Below are positions 51,910 to 61,971 of a DNA stretch of 64,000 nucleotides, in pieces (the stretch's first letter is position 1; each line of letters opens with the position of its first letter). The notes under the pieces were generated by a model, which saw only the letters and a program-made list of their open reading frames with translations, ran no database searches and had not been told where the DNA came from. This DNA comes from Deltaproteobacteria bacterium (GTDB lineage: Bacteria > Myxococcota_A > UBA796 > UBA2385), in NCBI GenBank assembly GCA_018401435.1, contig JAGYJW010000031.1:21132-85131 (forward strand), in the 5' to 3' direction. Made by a program: the position numbers and the translations under genes.

Positions 51910-53540
51910 GCCGCACCCCCGCCCGCGGAGTCGCCCGTCTCGACCCGGGCCTTGTAGCCCGAGGAGGGCCGCCGGATGGCCCAGCGCAGCAAGCCGGCCA
52001 AGAGCAGCAGAATGGAGCCGCCCAGCAGGTTGGCGAGCTTCAGGGCCTGGGTCTCGGCCGGCTCCAGCGGGCGCAAGGCCGGCAGTTGCAGCGTCTTGGA
52101 CCGGATGCCGATCAGGCTCTCGTCCTGGGCCAGCCAGTCGGTGAGGTTGAGCATGAAGGCGATGTTGTTGGCGACGAAGTCGGCCGAGCCCGACACGATG
52201 AGCCGGGCGGGTGCGCCCTGGCGCAGCTTGCCGGCCGGGTCGTCGCGGGGGGGCGGCCCGCCATCTGCCGGGGCCTCGGGGATGTCCTTGTCGGCGAACC
52301 AGCTCTCAAAGGGCCCGGTCACCGAGACCAGGACTGGCCACTGTCCGCGCTCCTCGCCCGGCGCCACCATCTTGAAGGCGTTGGGGTCGATGGTGACCAC
52401 GCCCTTGATGCGCCCCGACGCGGTGGAGCTGCGGGCCAGCACCGTGCTGTTGAGCCCGTCGGGCATCGGGTCGGCCAGGGTCAAGGAGCTGACGAAGGGG
52501 AAGAGCATGCTGTCCAGCCCGTTGACCACGGCGCTGTCGGGGCTCAGGTCGGTGACCTTGGGGATCAGCGGGTAGTTGACCGGCACCTGCACGATGGCCT
52601 GGCCCTGGCGGACCGGGAAGCGCATCATGCCGTTCATGGTGCGGTCCACCACCAGGTCGCGGTTGACCTGCACGCCGTAGTGGCCGACCAGGGCTTCGAG
52701 CCCGTGGTAGACATTCTGGGGGCGCAAGGTGCGCATGTCGGCGCGGGTATTGGTGACGAAGAGGGCCAAGGACCCGCCCCGCATCAAGAACTGGTCGACC
52801 TGGTAGAGGGCCCGCGCCGACAGGGGGCGCTGCGGACCGACCACATAGAGCACGTCGAGGTCGTCGGGCACGCCCTCGGCCCCGCCCAGGGTGATGGGGC
52901 GAAGCTCGTAGTCCTCGGCCAGCTTGCTGCGAATGGTGACCAGCGGCCCATTCTGGGCGGTGAACAGGTCGGGTTCGCCATTGGCGGTGGTCCAGCCCAC
53001 CACCCGGCGCTCCTCGTCGGTCACCAGGGCCTTGATGGCCCGGGCCAGGTCGTATTCCAGGGTCTCGACCTGGGTGACCGCCGGCAGCACCTGCTGCTTG
53101 TCGCCATAGACGAAGGCCACGCCCATGAAGACCTTGCGCATCTCGGTGACGTTTTCGCCCCGGTAACGGTACTGGATGGGCTCGATTCCAAAGCGCTGGG
53201 CCTCGGCCTCCAGCTCTTTGAGGTTGGTCGGGTCGGTGACCTCGATCTCCATCAGCCCATGCGAGTAGGCGCGCATATCTTCGAGGGTGTCCACGAGGAC
53301 CTGCTCGTGGTTGTTGTAGGGCGCCTGCAGGCCGCGGGTGAAGTAGACCTTGACCGTGAGGGGGCGGTCGATGCGGTTGACCAGGGCCCGCGTGGTGAGA
53401 TCGAGGCTGTAGAGCTTGTCCGCGGTGAGGTCCACCCGCAAGAAGGAGCGGGCCGCCCAGGTGTTGGCCAGCACCACGATGAGGCACACCAGCACAAGCT
53501 GGGCCCAGGTGTTGGCGAGGAGGCGGCGACGCAGGTCCAT
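51906..53540 (-). CDS. GldG-like ABC transporter accessory protein
   Basis: A 544-residue protein with an N-terminal membrane segment (AQLVLVCLIVVLANTWAARSF) and a C-terminal one (LANLLGGSILLLLAGLL). Between them is a large GldG/DUF7088-type extracytoplasmic domain: LTADKLYSLDLTTRALVN, PLTVKVYFTRGLQAPYNN, GVAFVYGDKQQVLP and ALYQVDQFLMRGGSLALFV. In gliding bacteria the Gld ABC proteins are needed for motility; in other taxa homologues occur without gliding. It is coupled to the DUF4340 gene and starts 20 bp after the permease. A gene for the ATPase is missing from the cluster. Confidence 0.88.
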   Translation of the reverse strand: MDLRRRLLANTWAQLVLVCLIVVLANTWAARSFLRVDLTADKLYSLDLTTRALVNRIDRPLTVKVYFTRGLQAPYNNHEQVLVDTLEDMRAYSHGLMEIEVTDPTNLKELEAEAQRFGIEPIQYRYRGENVTEMRKVFMGVAFVYGDKQQVLPAVTQVETLEYDLARAIKALVTDEERRVVGWTTANGEPDLFTAQNGPLVTIRSKLAEDYELRPITLGGAEGVPDDLDVLYVVGPQRPLSARALYQVDQFLMRGGSLALFVTNTRADMRTLRPQNVYHGLEALVGHYGVQVNRDLVVDRTMNGMMRFPVRQGQAIVQVPVNYPLIPKVTDLSPDSAVVNGLDSMLFPFVSSLTLADPMPDGLNSTVLARSSTASGRIKGVVTIDPNAFKMVAPGEERGQWPVLVSVTGPFESWFADKDIPEAPADGGPPPRDDPAGKLRQGAPARLIVSGSADFVANNIAFMLNLTDWLAQDESLIGIRSKTLQLPALRPLEPAETQALKLANLLGGSILLLLAGLLRWAIRRPSSGYKARVETGDSAGGGAA

Positions 53541-53560
53541 GGGGCGGTTCCGGAGGGGCC

Positions 53561-54277
53561 TCAGGAGAGGCGGCGGCGCTCGAGGGCGAAGACCGCGATG
53601 TGGAGGAAGAGGGCCACCACCGCGAGGTAGTAGATGAGGTCCCGGCTATCGACAACCCCGCGGGCGAGGTTGTTGAAGTGGTATTCAAAGCTGAGGTATT
53701 GCACGACCGGCAGCAGGTCCGGCGGCACCTGGGCCAGGCCATAGCCGGTGGCGAAGGGCACCAGGCAGGCGATGAGGGCCACCAGGAAGGCGACCACCTG
53801 GTTGCTGGTCAAGGCGCTGGCGGCGGTGCCGATGGCCGAGAAGGAGGCCCCCAGCAGGAAGAGGCCCAGGTAGCCGCCGATCACCGGTCCGATGTCCAGA
53901 TCGCCCAGGCTGCCCAGGGTGAGCGGGTAGGTGATGGTGAGGGCCAGGGCGACGGTCATCAGCCCCAAGGCGGCGAGGTACTTGCCCAGCACCATCTCGC
54001 CCTCGGTGACCGGCAGCGTCACCAGCAATTCGATGCTGCCGGTGCGGTTCTCTTCGGCGAAGAGGCGCATGGTCACCGCGGGGATCAGCAGCAAGAAGAA
54101 GACCGCCGACCAGAAGAAGACCGGCCGCATGCTGGCCACACCGCCACCCAGGATGTCCTGGAAATACAGCGAGAATCCGCCCACCAGGCCCAAAAAGGCC
54201 GGGATCACAATATAGGCGAGCGGGCTGTCGAAGTAGGACGCAAGCTCGCGCTTGAAGATGGCCAGGGCGTTGCGCAT
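53561..54277 (-). CDS. GldF-like ABC transporter permease
   Basis: A 238-residue ABC-2 type permease with about six membrane segments (PLAYIVIPAFLGLVGGF, VFFWSAVFFLLLIPAVTM, GLMTVALALTITYPLTLG, IGGYLGLFLLGASFSAIG, VVAFLVALIACLVPFATG, YLAVVALFLHIAVFAL). The motif MRLFAEENRTGSIELLVTLP is the usual signature of GldF/NosY-like permeases. It precedes the GldG-like and DUF4340 genes in the same operon. It needs an ATPase (GldA-like), which is not found next to it. Confidence 0.9.
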   Translation of the reverse strand: MRNALAIFKRELASYFDSPLAYIVIPAFLGLVGGFSLYFQDILGGGVASMRPVFFWSAVFFLLLIPAVTMRLFAEENRTGSIELLVTLPVTEGEMVLGKYLAALGLMTVALALTITYPLTLGSLGDLDIGPVIGGYLGLFLLGASFSAIGTAASALTSNQVVAFLVALIACLVPFATGYGLAQVPPDLLPVVQYLSFEYHFNNLARGVVDSRDLIYYLAVVALFLHIAVFALERRRLS

Positions 54278-54401
54278 CGGGCGGAGGGCTCGCGGTCGGG
54301 GGCAAAGAAGAGCGGTCCGTTATTCACCCAGGCGCCTGCGTCAACCTCTACGCCCCGATGGGGCCGGGCGTGACGCCAGGGGGGGGGAGCAGGGCGGAGC
54401 G

Positions 54402-55145
54402 TCAGCGGACGTCGTAGCGCAGGGTCATGGGCTGGCCCCCGCGGCGCAGCTTGACGGTGAAGCTGCCCCCCTTGGTGACGTCGCGGTAGGCGGCCCAGGC
54501 GGCGCCGATACTGGTCAGCTCGCGGCCGTTGATGGACTGGATGACGTCCTTGTTCTGGATGCCCGCCACGCGCGGCGCGCACCGCAGCTTGCGCACCCGG
54601 AAGCCGATCTTTTCACCGGCCTTGTTGGTCTTCCAGCCGGCGGAGCCCTGGGTCTGGGCGGTGCCGGTGTCGCGGATGTACTTGTCCACGAAGGTGTCGG
54701 TCAGGGTGTAGCTGGTGGCCGAGTTCTGGGTGACGCCGGTGATGCCGGAGCAGGCGCTGGCCGGCTCTTCGGCCTCGCCTTCGGCGTCCTCGCCCGCCCC
54801 ATCGGCGTCGCTGCCCCCTGCGGCGGCGGCGCCGCCCTGGCCGGCGGTATTGGGCACCGACTTGCGGGCGCCGCCACCCACCCGGCCCGAGCTGCCCGAG
54901 GCGCTGCCCTGGACGTCGGGGGTGGCGGTGTCGGCGGGCTCGATGGGCAGGTCGTCCACGGGGTCTTCGCCCGCGACCCCGTCGCCGTCGGCGGCCGGGC
55001 GGGCCGCGACATCGGCGGGCTTGCCGGATGGGCCGGCCTCGTGAACCGGCGGCTTGATGAAGAAGTACACGCCTACGCTGATCACCGCGGCGATGGACAC
55101 CAGCAGGAAGATGATCGCGAGGGACTTGAGGAGGCCGGAGGGCAT
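54402..55145 (-). CDS. PDZ-domain membrane protein, GspC-like
   Basis: A 247-residue protein. One membrane segment lies near the N-terminus (LAIIFLLVSIAAVISVGVYF), then an acidic Ala/Gly/Asp-rich linker (~40-130), and a conserved-looking region around YTLTDTFVDKYIRD. The end is a PDZ-like domain: GFRVRKLRCAPRVAGIQNKD and VIQSINGRELTSIGAAW. The layout matches GspC of type II secretion or related scaffold proteins, which use the PDZ domain to recognise exported substrates. No gsp gene is nearby, so this is a tentative call. The ATG at 55145 sits just before the membrane segment; a longer frame upstream looks non-coding. Confidence 0.7.
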   Translation of the reverse strand: MPSGLLKSLAIIFLLVSIAAVISVGVYFFIKPPVHEAGPSGKPADVAARPAADGDGVAGEDPVDDLPIEPADTATPDVQGSASGSSGRVGGGARKSVPNTAGQGGAAAAGGSDADGAGEDAEGEAEEPASACSGITGVTQNSATSYTLTDTFVDKYIRDTGTAQTQGSAGWKTNKAGEKIGFRVRKLRCAPRVAGIQNKDVIQSINGRELTSIGAAWAAYRDVTKGGSFTVKLRRGGQPMTLRYDVR

Positions 55146-55203
55146 GCGAAGACTCTGCGGAACAGGCGGGCTGAGCCTATCGCACCCCGCAGCGGTCGGG
55201 GGG

Positions 55204-56427
55204 CTACTTCGCCGATGCGGCCATCTCGGGCACGATGGGCACATCCTCGCGGCGGGCCCAGGCCATCGCCCCGTCGAAGTCGATGGGGGCGGTGGTTCGC
55301 GGGGTGAGCGTCATCTTGGCGGTCTCATAGAAGCCGCGAATCGTCCGGAACATGCTGCTGGTGTCGATCCAGCAGGCGCGCATACAGCCTTCGCAGGCGC
55401 CGGCCTCCATCATGCGCTTCTGCTCGTAGGCGGCGCTGTGGAAGTAGTCTTCGAAGCCGGGGTCCAGGAAGCTGACGTGCTGGTGGGTGGTGCGGTGGCA
55501 GATGGTGAACTGCCCGTTGGGGGCCACGCTGAAGTAGAGCCGGCCGGCGTCGCAGCCCTCTGCCGGAAAGCGCCCGTACTTGAGGTAGTCCCGCGAGGCC
55601 TCCAGGTAGGGGGTCGAGTTCAGGATGGGCCACCCATCGGCCTTCATGGCGATGAGCTGCGAATAGGCGTGGTCCACCCGAGCGCGCACCTCTTCGACCG
55701 AATCTTCGCGGTAGACGCCCATATCCGGGCTGTAGCGGATGAAGCGGGCCTCGAAGTTGCGCAGGCCATCCGCGGGGGCGCCGAGCAGCTCGACGGGCAA
55801 GAAGCTGATGGCAAAGCCGATATCCCGCGCGAAACGGACCATATCGGGCAGCTCTTCGAGGTTGAGGTTGCTCACCACGCAGTTGATGGTGGGCATGGAC
55901 CCCGGCATGCCGTGCAGGCGCCGACCGATATGGGTCATGGTGCGCACGGCGGTCTCCCAGGACCCCGGGACCTCGCAGATATAGTCGAAGCGGGCTGGGT
56001 AGAGGCTGTCCAGCGAGATGCTGAAGTTGCGCACCCCAAGATCGATGCAACGGTCGATGCGGTCGAGGTAATTGCGCCCGCTGACCACGTTGCGGCCGTT
56101 GCCCTCGCCGATGCCATTGGTGAGGATGCGCAGGTTGAGGCCCTCGGCCAGAAAGGCCTCGGCCGCGTCTTCGAGGTGGTCCACGGCGAAGGGCTCACCC
56201 CCGCCAATCGACAGCTGCACGACGCCGAGGCGAGCCATCCGGGCGGCCATCTCGCGGATCTCGTCGATGCTCAGCTCTTCCTTGCGGTTGCCATAGCGCC
56301 AGATCCCGCACATGCGGCAGGTGAGGTTGCACCGGTGCGTGATGCCAAAGTGGGCGTAGACCGGCACCTCTCGGGTGAGAGCGGCCATCCCGATGCGGGC
56401 ATAATTGCGGGCGGTGAACTTGAGCAT
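55204..56427 (-). CDS. Radical SAM protein with SPASM-like Cys-rich C-terminus
   Basis: A 407-residue radical SAM enzyme. The 4Fe-4S motif is CNLTCRMC (~residues 33-40), preceded by VYAHFGITHR, with the SAM-binding SIGGGEPFAVDHL and RILTNGIG after it. The C-terminal Cys cluster (CDAGRLYFSVAPNGQFTICH, CEGCMRACW) resembles the SPASM/twitch domain, which holds extra Fe-S clusters. The reaction is unknown. It follows the DegT-type aminotransferase by 71 bp on the same strand; aminotransferase plus radical SAM is a common pairing in sugar or peptide modification pathways. The ATG at 56427 directly precedes LKFTARNYARIGM. Confidence 0.9.
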   Translation of the reverse strand: MLKFTARNYARIGMAALTREVPVYAHFGITHRCNLTCRMCGIWRYGNRKEELSIDEIREMAARMARLGVVQLSIGGGEPFAVDHLEDAAEAFLAEGLNLRILTNGIGEGNGRNVVSGRNYLDRIDRCIDLGVRNFSISLDSLYPARFDYICEVPGSWETAVRTMTHIGRRLHGMPGSMPTINCVVSNLNLEELPDMVRFARDIGFAISFLPVELLGAPADGLRNFEARFIRYSPDMGVYREDSVEEVRARVDHAYSQLIAMKADGWPILNSTPYLEASRDYLKYGRFPAEGCDAGRLYFSVAPNGQFTICHRTTHQHVSFLDPGFEDYFHSAAYEQKRMMEAGACEGCMRACWIDTSSMFRTIRGFYETAKMTLTPRTTAPIDFDGAMAWARREDVPIVPEMAASAK

Positions 56428-56498
56428 GCAGACCTCTTCGCGCCGGATCGCAGCTTAGCCCAGGATTGCCCCCGGGCGAGGGATGTCGCGGGGGCGGG

Positions 56499-57752
56499 TC
56501 AACGCAGGGCCATGCAGGCGCTGCGCACGGCCTCCACCATATGGTCGAGGTCGGCGCGGCTGAGGTTGGGGTGAACGGGCAGGTGCAGCAGCTGGGAGGC
56601 GGCCTCTGCGGCGTTGGGACAGTCGGCCTTATACTCGGGAAAGAGCGGGTGGTCGGCGAAGGCGCTCATATAGCCGACGGTGGTGTCCACCCCGCGCTTG
56701 CGCAGCTCGGCGGCCAGGCCCTCGCGGTCCTTGTGGTGCACCACGAAGCTCATGTAGATGGGCTCGGCGCCTTCGGGGTAGCAGGGCACGCCCAGGCCAT
56801 CGACATGGGCCAGGGCCTTGTCCAGGGCCTTGCCATTGCGCATCCGGGCCCCGTTCAGCTGCTCGATGCGGGTGAGCTGGCGGCGGCCCACCGCGGCCTG
56901 GGCCCCCCGGGCCTTGGCCTGGCTGAGGTAGCTGGCCGGCAGGCTGTCATAGCGGCGTTCGGCCTCGCCGAAGCGCTCGTGAATGGGGTCCTGGCCGAGC
57001 TTGTTGCCAATGACCACCGCGGGGTGCACCGTCGCCCAATACAAGGCGGGGTGGGTGGCGGCCCACATGGCCAGCCCGGTGACGGCCTCTTTGACGGACT
57101 TCTCTTTGGGGGTGTAGCCGCCGGCCTGGATGGTGGTGCGGACGGATTCGGCCACCTTGGGGTCATCCGTCGTGATCATCGCCCCGGACAGGGTGGTGAT
57201 ATTCTTGGTCAGGCCGAAGGTGTAGTAGGCGTGATCGCCCAGATGGCCCACCCGGACGCCCTTGTAGCGGGCGCCCGTACTCTGGGCGCAGTCTTCGATG
57301 ACCTGGATGCCGTGCTCGCGGGCGATGGCCCGGATGGCGTCCATATTGCAGGGGGTGCCAAAGAGGTGCGTGGGCACGACGGCCTTGGTGCGCGGCGTGA
57401 TGGCGGCGCGAAAGGCCTCGGGGTCGAGCACATGGCTGTTGAGCCCGACATCGGCAAAGACCGGCCGGGCCCCCAGCAGCGGGACCATGGCGGGGATGGC
57501 GAAGTAGGTGAGCGCGGGCACGATGACCTCGTCGCCTTCGCCCACCCCGAGCGCCTTGAGCAGCAGGTAGAAGCCGTAGCGGGCGCTGGGCACCATGACG
57601 GCAAAACGGGCGCCGATATACTCGGCGAACTCCTGCTCCCACCTGGCCACGATCTCGTCGTCGGGCCCATCCCGGAGCAGGTAGCGCGCGGCGAGCAGGG
57701 CCTCGCGCGGTGAGAAGCTGGGGCTGAAGCGGGGGATGCGACCAAAGGCCAT
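56499..57752 (-). CDS. DegT/DnrJ/EryC1/StrS-family aminotransferase
   Basis: A 417-residue PLP-dependent enzyme of the sugar aminotransferase family. Features: ARFAVMVPSARYGFYLLLKAL, DEVIVPALTYFAIPAM, ARPVFADVGLNSHVLDPEAF, VVPTHLFGTPCNMDAI, VIEDCAQSTGARYKG, and the PLP-lysine region YTFGLTKNITTLSGAMI. Such enzymes transfer an amino group to keto-sugars in antibiotic or surface-glycan synthesis; some act as dehydratases. The ATG at 57752 lies just before FGRIPRFSPSFSP. With the radical SAM gene it probably forms a small biosynthetic pair. It is divergent from def. Confidence 0.93.
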   Translation of the reverse strand: MAFGRIPRFSPSFSPREALLAARYLLRDGPDDEIVARWEQEFAEYIGARFAVMVPSARYGFYLLLKALGVGEGDEVIVPALTYFAIPAMVPLLGARPVFADVGLNSHVLDPEAFRAAITPRTKAVVPTHLFGTPCNMDAIRAIAREHGIQVIEDCAQSTGARYKGVRVGHLGDHAYYTFGLTKNITTLSGAMITTDDPKVAESVRTTIQAGGYTPKEKSVKEAVTGLAMWAATHPALYWATVHPAVVIGNKLGQDPIHERFGEAERRYDSLPASYLSQAKARGAQAAVGRRQLTRIEQLNGARMRNGKALDKALAHVDGLGVPCYPEGAEPIYMSFVVHHKDREGLAAELRKRGVDTTVGYMSAFADHPLFPEYKADCPNAAEAASQLLHLPVHPNLSRADLDHMVEAVRSACMALR

Positions 57753-57858
57753 GGTGGACTCCACGTGGGAGCCTTGCCTAGCCCGGTCCGGCGCCGCGGG
57801 AAATTGGACGATGGGCCCCTGGTGGATAGCAACGGCGACGAGACCCTTTGGAGCGACC

Positions 57859-58398
57859 ATGGCCCTCCTCGACATCATCGAGGCCCCCCACCCCATCCTG
57901 TCCGCCCGCGCCCGCGAGGTGACCGACGACGAATTCGGCCCCGCGCTGATTCAGCTGCTCGCGGACATGACCGAGACCATGTATGCCGCCCCGGGCGTGG
58001 GCCTCGCCGCCCCCCAGGTGTCGGATAGCCGGCGCATCCTGGTGGCCGACCCCGGCTTTGAAGACGACGAGGGCAAGACGAAGAAGGGCGTCGAGCTGGT
58101 GGCCATGGTCAACCCGGTGATCGTCGAGCGCAGCCGCGACCGCATCAACTGGGAAGAGAGCTGCCTGTCGGTGCCCGAGTTCTACGTGGACGTCGCCCGC
58201 TCCAAGGAGATCGTGGTGGAGTGGCGGGATGGCGCGGGCCAGCCCCAGCGCAAGACCTTCTCGGACTTCGCGGCCGTCGTGCTGCAGCACGAGCTGGACC
58301 ACCTCGACGGGGTCACCCTGCTGGACAAGTCCAGCCTGCTCAAGCGCAGCCGCTACATCAAGAAGCAGGCCAAGCGCGCCAAGACCGGCGGGCGCTGA
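57859..58398 (+). CDS. def: Peptide deformylase
   Basis: A 179-residue metalloenzyme that removes the formyl group from N-terminal formyl-Met of new proteins. Motif I is GVGLAAPQ, motif III is QHELDHLDG, whose two His bind the metal, and motif II is ESCLSVP, where Ser replaces the usual Gly of EGCLS, though Cys is conserved. Length and N-terminus (LLDIIEAPHPIL) are normal. It heads a def-fmt pair; the enzymes act at opposite ends of the formylation cycle. The gene is divergent from the aminotransferase. Confidence 0.97.
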   Translation: MALLDIIEAPHPILSARAREVTDDEFGPALIQLLADMTETMYAAPGVGLAAPQVSDSRRILVADPGFEDDEGKTKKGVELVAMVNPVIVERSRDRINWEESCLSVPEFYVDVARSKEIVVEWRDGAGQPQRKTFSDFAAVVLQHELDHLDGVTLLDKSSLLKRSRYIKKQAKRAKTGGR

Positions 58399-58448
58399 CC
58401 CGCGGGTCAGGGGGGCGACGCGGCCGCGGCACCGGTTAGCCGGGGGCC

Positions 58449-59375
58449 ATGCGCATCCTCTTCATGGGCACCCCCGACTTTGCCGTGGCCTCCCTCGACG
58501 CCTTGGTGGCCGCCGGGCATGACATCGTCTGCGTGGTCGCCCAACCCGACCGGCCCAAGGGCCGCGGCAACAAGCTGCAGAGCCCGCCCACCATCGACCG
58601 GGCCCGGGCCCTGGGCATCCCTACCCGCCAACCCAAGGCCGTGCGCAGCGGCCCCTTCGTGGACTGGGTGACCGGGGACCTGGACGTCGATGTGGCCGTG
58701 GTGGTGGCCTATGGACGCATCCTCATCCCCGCGATCCTGGCGGCCCCCCGGCGGGGCTGCATCAATGTCCACGCCAGCCTGCTGCCCAGATACCGCGGCG
58801 CGGCGCCCATTCAGTGGGCGATCCTCGAAAGTGAGGACGAGACCGGCGTCTGCACCATGTTGATGGACGAGGGCATGGACACCGGCGCTGTTCTGGGCTG
58901 CCGCAAGACCCCCATCGGCATCGACGAGACGGGGCCCGATCTGTGGGCGCGCCTGGCCCGCCTGGGCGCCGACCTGCTGGTGGAGACCTTGGCCAAACTT
59001 GACGAGATTGCGCCACAGCAGCAGGATCACGACAAGGCCACCCACGCGCCGATGTTGACCAAGACCGATGGTGTGCTGGATTGGACCTGGCCTGCCCGAC
59101 GCCTGCACGACCGGGTGCGCGGCACCAACCCCTGGCCATCGGGGCAGACCCGCTTTCGGGGGGAGGACCTCAAGATCCACCAGACCCGCTTGGGCCGGGG
59201 ACGCAGCGAGGCCGCTCCGGGCACCGTGCTGTCGGTGGCGGACACCGTGACCGTGGCCACCGGTGACGGCGGCGTGCTGGAGCTGGTCGAGGTGCAGATG
59301 CCCGGCAAGAAGCGGCAGCTCGCGCGGGACTTCGCCAATGGCAGTCGCCTGGAGGTCGGCGAGCGGCTGGGTTGA
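58449..59375 (+). CDS. fmt: Methionyl-tRNA formyltransferase
   Basis: A 308-residue enzyme that formylates Met-tRNA(fMet) using 10-formyl-THF. The N-terminus MRILFMGTPDFAVASLDAL and the catalytic core INVHASLLPRYRGAAPIQWAI (Asn, His) are diagnostic, with the catalytic Asp in MDEGMDTGAVL. The C-terminal beta-barrel domain (~205-308) binds tRNA. Length is normal for the family. It follows def by 50 bp. In many bacteria rsmB comes next, but here about 400 bp without a clear gene separate it from rpe. Confidence 0.98.
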   Translation: MRILFMGTPDFAVASLDALVAAGHDIVCVVAQPDRPKGRGNKLQSPPTIDRARALGIPTRQPKAVRSGPFVDWVTGDLDVDVAVVVAYGRILIPAILAAPRRGCINVHASLLPRYRGAAPIQWAILESEDETGVCTMLMDEGMDTGAVLGCRKTPIGIDETGPDLWARLARLGADLLVETLAKLDEIAPQQQDHDKATHAPMLTKTDGVLDWTWPARRLHDRVRGTNPWPSGQTRFRGEDLKIHQTRLGRGRSEAAPGTVLSVADTVTVATGDGGVLELVEVQMPGKKRQLARDFANGSRLEVGERLG

Positions 59376-59777
59376 AGGCCCCGCGCAGGGGCGGCGGGCG
59401 AGCAGCAGCGGCAGGCTGGCCTTGCAGGCTGGCCACAGGGGGCTGGCCGGCCGGGGCGGGGTGCGGGGCCCTGAGCCGCTGGCTCCGGCCTGGGCCCGTC
59501 GTCAAGCAGCGCGCTGGCGGGCGCCTGGGCCCGTCAGGTCCACGCACGCGAGATCGCGACGCAGGCCCGGCTCTTCGGCCCTGAGGGTGTCTCCACCCTC
59601 GCGCAGCCAGGCCGCCTGGTCGCCCTTATGGCGATTGTGCAGTTCGGTGGCGACATTCCAGCTCTATCGAGTCTCTGCGATCTGGGGTCGTCGGCCGGAG
59701 TCGGGCTCCGGGCACAGGGGCGCGCTCCCCGCCGGCCTGCCCACCGGGATAGCACGCGCTCCTCCCCGGGAGAGCCC
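59376..59777. other. 402-bp gap without a clear gene
   Basis: No convincing gene. On the minus strand 59502-59663 is an open stretch that reads like a short protein end (WNVATELHNRHKGDQAAWL, then DTLRAEEPGLRRDLACVDL) but has no start codon, so it may be a remnant. The position is where rsmB lies in the usual def-fmt-rsmB-rpe order of related bacteria; I see no rsmB motif. The left half is GC-rich with repeated CTGGCC-type words. Confidence 0.3.
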
Positions 59778-60428
59778 ATGGCAATCGTCGCCCCCAGCAT
59801 CCTGTCCGCCGATTTCGCCCGCCTGGGCGAGGACCTCGCGTCGGTCTCCGATGCCGAATGGGTGCATGTCGACGTGATGGACGGCCGCTTTGTGCCCAAC
59901 CTCACCATCGGCCCCCTGGTGGTGGAGGCGGTGCGGCGCTCTACCGACAAGTTCATCGACTGCCACCTGATGATCGTCGAACCGGACCACTACACCGGCG
60001 CCTTCATCGACGCGGGCGCCGACCTGGTCACGGTTCACGCCGAGGCCTGCCCCCACCTGCACCGCTCCATCCAGGCCATCAAGGCCCGGGGCTGCAAGGC
60101 CGGCGTGGCGTTGAACCCGCACACGCCCGAATCCATCCTCGATTATGTGCTGGATGAGCTTGATCTCGTGCTGGTGATGAGCGTGAACCCCGGCTTTGGC
60201 GGCCAGTCCCTCATCGAGGCCGTATTCCCCAAGATCAGCCGCCTGCGGGCAGAGATCGAGAGGCGCGGCCTCTCCACCCACATCGAGGTGGACGGCGGGG
60301 TCAAGGTCGACAACGCTTGGCGCTTTGTCGAAGCCGGCGCCGACGTGCTGGTGAGCGGGTCCGGGGTCTTTGGCGCCAAGGACCGCCGCGCGGCGATTGC
60401 GGCCGTGAGGGCGGCCGCCCGTCCTTGA
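59778..60428 (+). CDS. rpe: Ribulose-phosphate 3-epimerase
   Basis: A 216-residue TIM-barrel enzyme interconverting ribulose-5-P and xylulose-5-P in the pentose phosphate pathway. Signatures: APSILSADFARLGED, VHVDVMDGRFVPNLTIGP (metal-binding His and Asp), DCHLMIVEPDHY, HAEACPHLHRSI, VLVMSVNPGFGGQSLI and HIEVDGGVKVDN. Length is typical. The ATG at 59778 is used; an in-frame ATG 50 codons upstream would add non-homologous sequence. It lies just before tRNA-Pro, the island insertion site. Confidence 0.98.
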   Translation: MAIVAPSILSADFARLGEDLASVSDAEWVHVDVMDGRFVPNLTIGPLVVEAVRRSTDKFIDCHLMIVEPDHYTGAFIDAGADLVTVHAEACPHLHRSIQAIKARGCKAGVALNPHTPESILDYVLDELDLVLVMSVNPGFGGQSLIEAVFPKISRLRAEIERRGLSTHIEVDGGVKVDNAWRFVEAGADVLVSGSGVFGAKDRRAAIAAVRAAARP

Positions 60429-60446
60429 CGGGCTCAGGGTGGGGTC

Positions 60447-61733
<1,287 letters not shown>

Positions 61734-61971
61734 GGCAGCAGTTCCGACGGGGAAGGGATGGGGGGAGGAGCGGTCGGTTCGACGCGCCGCGAGGCAAGGA
61801 AGGCGTCCAGGTCGGACAGAGCGTAGAGCACCCGCCGCCCGATCCGCATGACGGCCGGGCCGCCCCGCTCGGGGGGCGAGTTTGCGAGGAAGCTCTCGGA
61901 CATGCCGATGTAGACCGCGGCTTCTGGCCGGGTGAGCAGGTCACCGCGGCGCGTGATGGTCCGGGGTGCGT

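Noticed and set aside
54402..55145. Type II secretion operon
   Set aside because: Only a GspC-like PDZ protein is present; no other gsp genes are adjacent.
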